A stretch of 64,000 nucleotides of DNA, taken from contig JAEINQ010000019.1 in assembly GCA_016342285.1 (NCBI GenBank), positions 27,818-91,817 of the forward strand, in the 5' to 3' direction. Below are positions 58,824 through 64,000 of the stretch, one piece after another. Source of the stretch: Desulfobacterales bacterium (GTDB taxonomy: Bacteria; Desulfobacterota; Desulfobacteria; Desulfobacterales; JAEINQ01). The position numbers were made by a program, and so were the translations under genes. The first letter of the stretch is position 1; the number at the start of each line of letters is the position of its first letter. The notes beneath the pieces were generated by a model. The model was not told the DNA's origin, did no database searches, and saw nothing but the letters and a program-made list of their open reading frames with translations.

Positions 58824-61100
58824 TCACTGAACCAGCGGCATCTGTTGGGACGCGATGATATCGATGCCGGAGACGTTTCGAAAACCCCGGGGAAGGAGTT
58901 TGCCGCGCTGTCCCCGTTTTCCGGTGAATTCCTCCAAAAGCGCCGCCTTGAGGGTCAGTTGGCGCTTTCCCGCCCGGATGGCCATGTGGCCCCCGGCCGG
59001 CAGCAGGGCAATACGGGTCATCAGTTCCTCCCGGGTTTTGACGCGGGCCGGCGGGATGTGAATGATCTTGTTCCCCTTGCCGCGTCCCAGAAGGGGCAGG
59101 TCTGCCACGGGGAAGATCAGCATCCGGCCTTCGCTGGTCACGGCCACGATGGCATCGTGCTCGGCATCGGCTACGGGGGCCGGGACCAGGGGAAGGGCGC
59201 CGGCCGGCAGGGTCAGGACCACCTTGCCGTTGCGGTTGCGGGTCATCAGATCGTCTGTCCGGGCGATGAATCCGTAGCCGGCGTCGCTGGCCATGAGCAG
59301 GTCCGGGTTGCCGGTATCGCAGAGAACACTGATGCATTCGGCACCGGCCGGCAGGCTCAACCGGCCGCTCAATGGCTCTCCCTGTCCCCGGGCCGACGGC
59401 AGACCGTGGATGGGCAGGGCGTAGCTGCGGCCGGTGGAGTCGAGAAAGATCGCCGACTGGTTGCTGCGCCCGCAAACAGAGGCCAGAAACTGGTCGCCGG
59501 TTTTGTAGCTGAGCCGTTCGGTATCCACCTCGTGCCCCTTGGCCGCGCGGACCCACCCCTTGGCCGAGAGGACCACGGTCATCGGTTCGGCGGGCTGGAT
59601 ATCCGCCTGGCTCAAGGCCTGGGCTTCCCGGCGTTCAACGATAGGGCTGCGGCGCGGGTCGCCGGCGGTCTTGGCGTCGGCGGCCAGTTCCTTTTTGACC
59701 AGGGTCTTGAGCCGCGTTTCGGAATTGAGGATCTTTTCCAGGTGCTGGCGCTCTTTTGCCAGGTTTTCCTGTTCTCCGCGGATTTTCATTTCCTCGAGTT
59801 TGGCCAGGTGGCGCAATTTCAGTTCCAGAATGGCCTCGGCCTGGGTGGCGGTCAGCGCAAAGCGGGCCATGAGGACCGGTTTGGGTTCGTCCTGGCTGCG
59901 AATGATGGCGATGACCTCGTCGATGTTCAAAAAGGCGATCAGCAGGCCGTCGAGGACATGGAGCCGGCTGACAACCTTGTCCAGGCGGAACTCGAGTCGC
60001 CGCCGGACCGTTTCCGTTCGAAAGGTCACCCACTGGTCCAGCAGGGTCTTTAAGTCCATGACCCGGGGCCGGTTGTTGAGGCCGATGACGTTCATGTTGA
60101 CCCGGTAGGTCCGTTCCAGATCGGTGGTGGCAAAGAGGTGGGCCATGAGGGTGTCCACTTCCACCCGGTTGGACCGGGGAACGATGACCAGTCGGGTCGG
60201 CTCGGCATGGTCGGATTCGTCCCGCAGGTCTGCCACCATGGGGAGCTTTTTGGCCAGCATCTGGGCGGCAATCTGTTCGAGGATCTTGGCGCCGGAGACC
60301 TGGTAGGGTAGTGCCGTCACCACGATATCGCCGTTGTCCCGCTCAAAGACAGCTCGCATGCGGATCGATCCGGTGCCGGTTCGGTAGATTTGCGCCAGGT
60401 CCTCGGCAGGGGAAATGATCTCGGCTTTGGTGGGGTAGTCGGGGCCCTGGATGAATTCGCAGAGTTCTTCCACGGTGGCCGACGGGTGGTCGATGAGATG
60501 GATGCAGGCGCCGATGACTTCGACCAGATTGTGGGGTGGGATATCGGTGGCCATGCCCACGGCGATGCCGGCAGCCCCATTGAGCAGCACATTGGGAACC
60601 CGCGCCGGCAGGATAACAGGCTCTTCCAGGGTGCCGTCGAAATTGGGAGACCAGTCCACCGTTCCCTGGCCCAGTTCGCTCAAGAGCAGTTCGGCATAGG
60701 CGCCGAGCCGGGCCTCGGTGTAGCGCATGGCGGCAAAGGACTTGGGGTCGTCCATGGACCCCCAGTTGCCCTGACCGTCCACCAGCGGGTAGCGATAGGA
60801 AAAGGGCTGGGCCATGAGCACCATGGCCTCGTAGCAGGCCGAATCGCCATGGGGGTGAAATTTGCCCAGCACGTCACCCACGGTGCGTGCCGACTTTTTG
60901 TGCTTGGCCGTTGCCTTGAGCCCCAGTTCGCTCATGGCGTAGACGATGCGCCGCTGGACCGGTTTGAGTCCGTCGCCCACATGGGGCAGGGCCCGGTCGA
61001 GGATGACGTACATGGCGTATTCCCGGTAGGCCTTTTCGGTAAAGTCCCCCAGGGCAAGCTGTTCAACGCCGTCGGGTGTGATGAAAGTGGTTTGGGTCAT
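58824..61100 (-). CDS. parC: DNA topoisomerase IV subunit A
   Basis: A 758-residue ParC. The N-terminal [40 protein letters not shown], the quinolone-region [18 protein letters not shown] and the catalytic AMRYTEARL are of the ParC type. The C-terminal beta-pinwheel is short and lacks the GyrA box. With ParE it decatenates daughter chromosomes. Confidence 0.95.
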   Translation of the reverse strand: MTQTTFITPDGVEQLALGDFTEKAYREYAMYVILDRALPHVGDGLKPVQRRIVYAMSELGLKATAKHKKSARTVGDVLGKFHPHGDSACYEAMVLMAQPFSYRYPLVDGQGNWGSMDDPKSFAAMRYTEARLGAYAELLLSELGQGTVDWSPNFDGTLEEPVILPARVPNVLLNGAAGIAVGMATDIPPHNLVEVIGACIHLIDHPSATVEELCEFIQGPDYPTKAEIISPAEDLAQIYRTGTGSIRMRAVFERDNGDIVVTALPYQVSGAKILEQIAAQMLAKKLPMVADLRDESDHAEPTRLVIVPRSNRVEVDTLMAHLFATTDLERTYRVNMNVIGLNNRPRVMDLKTLLDQWVTFRTETVRRRLEFRLDKVVSRLHVLDGLLIAFLNIDEVIAIIRSQDEPKPVLMARFALTATQAEAILELKLRHLAKLEEMKIRGEQENLAKERQHLEKILNSETRLKTLVKKELAADAKTAGDPRRSPIVERREAQALSQADIQPAEPMTVVLSAKGWVRAAKGHEVDTERLSYKTGDQFLASVCGRSNQSAIFLDSTGRSYALPIHGLPSARGQGEPLSGRLSLPAGAECISVLCDTGNPDLLMASDAGYGFIARTDDLMTRNRNGKVVLTLPAGALPLVPAPVADAEHDAIVAVTSEGRMLIFPVADLPLLGRGKGNKIIHIPPARVKTREELMTRIALLPAGGHMAIRAGKRQLTLKAALLEEFTGKRGQRGKLLPRGFRNVSGIDIIASQQMPLVQ

Positions 61101-61125
61101 GGATACGGTTTTCCAGTTTTCCAGT

Positions 61126-63009
61126 TTAGGTCAATTCCCCACTGGCCTCAAGCCAGGCGCGGCGGTCGGCGGCACGTTTTTTGGCCAGCAGCATGTCCAT
61201 GATGCGAAAGGTACCGTCTTCATCGTCGGCGGTGAGCTTGACCAGGCGACGGGTGTCCGGGGCCATGGTGGTTTCGCGAAGCTGGAGCGGGTTCATTTCT
61301 CCGAGCCCTTTGAATCGCTGCACATTGGGGCGTCCCTTGGCATTGGATGCGGCCAGGCGGCGGAGGACATCGGCCTTTTCGGCCTCGTCCAGGGCGTAGT
61401 AAACTTTTTTGCCCTGATCGATCCGGTAGAGCGGCGGCATGGCCACATAGATGTGGCCTTGCCTCACCAGGGGAGTGAAGTGGCGCACGAACAGGGCGCA
61501 GAGCAAGGTGGCGATGTGAAGCCCGTCGGAATCGGCATCGGCCAGGATGCAGATCTTGTCGTAGCGAAGCCCCTCTAAGTCGGCCGAGCCCGGATCGACA
61601 CCCATGGCCACCGTAATGTCGTGGACTTCCTTCGAGCCCAGGATGGTGTTGGTGTCGACTTCCCAGGTATTGAGGATCTTGCCCCGCAGCGGCATCACCG
61701 CCTGAAACTGCCGGTCCCGGGCCTGTTTGGCCGAACCGCCGGCCGAATCGCCCTCCACTAGGAAGAGCTCTCCCCGGGTCGGGTCCGAACTCACGCAGTC
61801 CGCCAGTTTGCCGGGCAGGGCCGGACCGGAGGTGATTTTTTTCCGGGTCACCTGTTTGCCGGCCCGCAGCCGCCGCTGGGCGCTGGCGATGGCCATTTCA
61901 GCCAGGCTTTCGCCGGCATCGGTGTGCTGGTTGAGCCAGAGGCTGAAGGCATCTTTGACCGCGGACGAGACATAGGGCGCCGCCTGCCGCGAAGAGAGCC
62001 GCTCCTTGGTCTGGCCGGAAAACTGCGGGTCGATCATTTTCATGCTCAGCACGTAATTGCACCGGTCCCAGACGTCTTCGGGGGCCAGCTTGATACCCCG
62101 GGGGAGAAGGTTGCGAAAGTCGCAGAATTCCCGGATCGATGCCAGCAGGCCGCTGCGGAACCCATTGACGTGGGTTCCGCCCTGGGGGGTGGGGATCAGG
62201 TTGACATAGCTTTCGCAGATCGTCTGTGCCCCTTCGGGAAGCCAGACCACGGCCCAGGAGACCCGCTCTTCGGCGCCGACACTATTGCCCACCAACGGGC
62301 GATCGGGCAGCAATGCCTGGTCGGCCAGGCTCTCGTGGAGATAGTCGCGCAGGCCGTCTTCGTAATACCATTCCTCGGATTCGCCGCTGGCTTCGTTTCG
62401 GAACCGGACCCGAAGGCCGGGGCATAGCACCGCCTTGGCCCGCATGACGTGTCGAAGCCGGCGGATGGAAAACCGGGGGGAGTCGAAATATTGAATATCC
62501 GGCCAGAACCGCACCGAGCTTCCGGTGTTGCGCTGGCCCACGGTGCCGATGGTTTCCAGTTCGGCCGTTTTATGGCCATTTTCAAAGGCGATCTGGTAGC
62601 GGTGGCCGTCGCGCCGGATCTCCACCTCTAGCCTCGTGGAGAGGGCATTGACCACGCTGACCCCGACGCCGTGGAGGCCGCCGGAGAACTGGTAGTCCTT
62701 GCCGGAAAACTTGGCGCCGGCATGGAGACGGGTCATGATGACTTCGACCCCTGAGACCCCTTCTTCCGGGTGGAGGTCCACCGGCATGCCCCGGCCGTTG
62801 TCCGTGACCTGGAGCGAGCCGTCGGCGAACAGGACCACATCGACCTGGTCGGCATGACCGGCGATGGCTTCATCGACGCTGTTGTCGATGGCTTCCTGGG
62901 CCAGGTGGTTGGGTCGGCTGGTGTCGGTATACATGCCGGGCCGGCGTTTGACCGGGTCCAGGCCGTTTAAGATTTCAATGGATTTGGCCGTGTAGCTGTT
63001 TTCTGCCAT
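61126..63009 (-). CDS. parE: DNA topoisomerase IV subunit B
   Basis: A 627-residue ParE. The ATPase part has [40 protein letters not shown] and [17 protein letters not shown]; the TOPRIM part has [19 protein letters not shown] and [17 protein letters not shown]. The TDTxRPNHL form marks ParE rather than GyrB. It lies 25 bases before parC, so the two are co-transcribed. Confidence 0.95.
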   Translation of the reverse strand: MAENSYTAKSIEILNGLDPVKRRPGMYTDTSRPNHLAQEAIDNSVDEAIAGHADQVDVVLFADGSLQVTDNGRGMPVDLHPEEGVSGVEVIMTRLHAGAKFSGKDYQFSGGLHGVGVSVVNALSTRLEVEIRRDGHRYQIAFENGHKTAELETIGTVGQRNTGSSVRFWPDIQYFDSPRFSIRRLRHVMRAKAVLCPGLRVRFRNEASGESEEWYYEDGLRDYLHESLADQALLPDRPLVGNSVGAEERVSWAVVWLPEGAQTICESYVNLIPTPQGGTHVNGFRSGLLASIREFCDFRNLLPRGIKLAPEDVWDRCNYVLSMKMIDPQFSGQTKERLSSRQAAPYVSSAVKDAFSLWLNQHTDAGESLAEMAIASAQRRLRAGKQVTRKKITSGPALPGKLADCVSSDPTRGELFLVEGDSAGGSAKQARDRQFQAVMPLRGKILNTWEVDTNTILGSKEVHDITVAMGVDPGSADLEGLRYDKICILADADSDGLHIATLLCALFVRHFTPLVRQGHIYVAMPPLYRIDQGKKVYYALDEAEKADVLRRLAASNAKGRPNVQRFKGLGEMNPLQLRETTMAPDTRRLVKLTADDEDGTFRIMDMLLAKKRAADRRAWLEASGELT

Positions 63010-63118
63010 GTTTCTTTGTCTAAGGCCCTGTGTGGGTGATGGTCAATACGTCCCCCGCGGCGGGGACGCCGGAAAATATCATCGGCACCATACCGGATTC
63101 GCCGCTTTTTGCAACCGC

Positions 63119-63841
63119 TCAATTGATCAGATAATGCCCGGCCAGTTGGACGTAAGCCCGGACCTGTTCCGTTTGCCACGTCTCGTCCCGGCCCAGTGCT
63201 TCGGCCATGATTTCGGCTACAGCCGGGGCCATTTCCATGCTGACCCGGGCGTCGAGAAGCAGCGCCCGGGTCCGGCGGGCCAGAAAATCTTCCACGGCAG
63301 CGCCCTGCTCGGCGGCGGTTTGGGCCATGTTGACGGCCAGGCGGGCATCGTCGAACTGGCCGTCATAGTAGATGACCCCGCCTCTGAGGCCTTCGGGCTC
63401 GACCGTGGGGAGCAGTTCCAGGATTTTTTCCTTGGACAGGTTCTTGGACGCGCCAAAGCCATGGCGACCGGCCAGCACATCGTAGAGTTTGAGGCCGATG
63501 CCGTAAAAAGGCCCTTCCCACCAGTCGTAATTGGGGACCACAAAGGGGAGGTTATGGACCAGGTGAGGGGCGTTTTTTCGAAGCAGCCCGCGTTCCTTCA
63601 GGGCCTCTAAAACCAGCGAGACGTTGCCTTGCTGAAGGTAGCGGACCCCGCCGTGGACCAGTTTGGTGCTGCGGCTCGACGTTCCCTTGGCAAAGTCGCC
63701 CTGTTCCAGCAAGACGGTCCGGTACCCACGGGAGGCGGCATCGATGGCTGTTCCCAGGCCGGTGGCGCCGCCGCCGATGACAATGACGTCCCATGGTTTC
63801 GTTCCAGCCTCGATCCTTCGAATCATCTCGTTGCGATTCAT
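63119..63841 (-). pseudogene. glpD: Glycerol-3-phosphate dehydrogenase with in-frame internal deletion
   Basis: The 240-residue frame starts like a complete GlpD: GGAGGTAGC before ATG 63841, VIVIGGGATGLGTAIDAASR for FAD, TSSRSTKLVHGGVRYL and GVIYYDGQFDDARLAVNMA. At about residue 185 it jumps from AEQGAAV directly to EDFLARRTRALLLDARVSME and a C-terminal helical end that in intact enzymes closes a protein of over 500 residues. About 280 central residues, most of the substrate and quinone region, are missing. No frameshift is needed. A functional short protein is unlikely. Confidence 0.82.
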
Positions 63842-64000
63842 GCTACCTCCGCGTTCATGGGCCCTTGGGCCCAAGTGTGGAATCGTGTCGCGCCGCCAAT
63901 TTTGACAGACCCGTAAAAAGTCATTTGAAACCACAAAGTTAATCCGTGGAAAGTCAAGGGCCAATTTTGGGGTATGTTATGCCCAAAAACAATGTCAGGG
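63842..64000. promoter_or_regulatory. Leader of the glpD remnant and right edge
   Basis: The GGGCCCTTGGGCCC palindrome at 63858-63871 lies just before the ribosome site. A CCACAAAG nonamer fragment is at about 63932. No promoter stands out and no gene starts here. Confidence 0.4.

Noticed and set aside
58845..60053. 402-codon open frame on the plus strand inside parC
   Set aside because: It lies antisense to a clear parC and its composition is that of a shadow frame.
58824..63009. gyrA-gyrB
   Set aside because: The TDTSRPNHL and [13 protein letters not shown] motifs, the short A-subunit C-terminus without a GyrA box and the lengths are those of ParE and ParC.

Overview
The window looks like a chromosomal segment of a GC-rich Gram-negative bacterium, most likely a Desulfobacterota (Desulfobacterales-type 'deltaproteobacterium'). 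The reasons are a full lipopolysaccharide (LPS) assembly region, a naphthoquinone-type prenyltransferase, a split ATP synthase in which the Fo genes atpZ-atpI-atpB-atpE stand without F1 genes, a RemA/Gmk/YicC/DUF4416 block and a parE-parC pair. This placement is an inference from gene content; no rRNA is present. I see no prophage, CRISPR array or intact insertion sequence.

1-25.5 kb is an LPS supercluster. It holds msbA (cut by the left edge), lptF, lptG, waaA, lpxK, an ELM1-like protein, a heptosyltransferase, several other glycosyltransferases, an O-antigen ligase, an LpxL-type acyltransferase, two GT39 membrane glycosyltransferases and a PAP2 phosphatase. A minus-strand sugar module (GHMP kinase, epimerase, methyltransferase, CgeB-like transferase) separates lptF from lptG. 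Start/stop overlaps (ATGA or TTGA) show tight translational coupling in several sub-operons.

25.7-34.1 kb is housekeeping: a Trm112-like zinc protein, DUF4416, YicC, RemA, guanylate kinase, RlmB, isocitrate dehydrogenase, ComF, the heptose-1-phosphate adenylyltransferase (RfaE2), PgeF and PyrK. 34.2-36 kb holds the ATP synthase Fo genes, ending in a strong terminator. 36-48 kb runs through uvrA, a divergent dnaA, suhB with a coupled 65-residue cysteine protein, hflX, dnaB, and rpsF-rpsR-DUF2232-rplI, with a tRNA-Lys beyond. 48-54 kb has a degenerate KptA-like protein, a stand-alone NFACT-R domain, FxsA, a glutaredoxin-thioredoxin reductase fusion and a membrane adenylate cyclase.

54-57.1 kb is a decayed accessory patch: yefM-yoeB, mazEF, a decapitated brnT with an orphan brnA, a truncated SEC-C gene and a possible transposase fragment, set among repeats. 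57.2-64 kb has a CPBP protease, a MenA-like prenyltransferase, parC, parE and a glpD that appears to have lost its middle in frame.

The most unusual property of the window is its intergenic DNA. Nearly every gap of more than about 150 bp is built from dispersed composite elements (families called A, B and C here) and from degenerate tandem arrays with 7-, 8- or 9-base periods, often arranged as facing arms that can form long hairpins. Several supply the stop codon or last codons of neighbouring genes. I do not recognise the A, B and C families.
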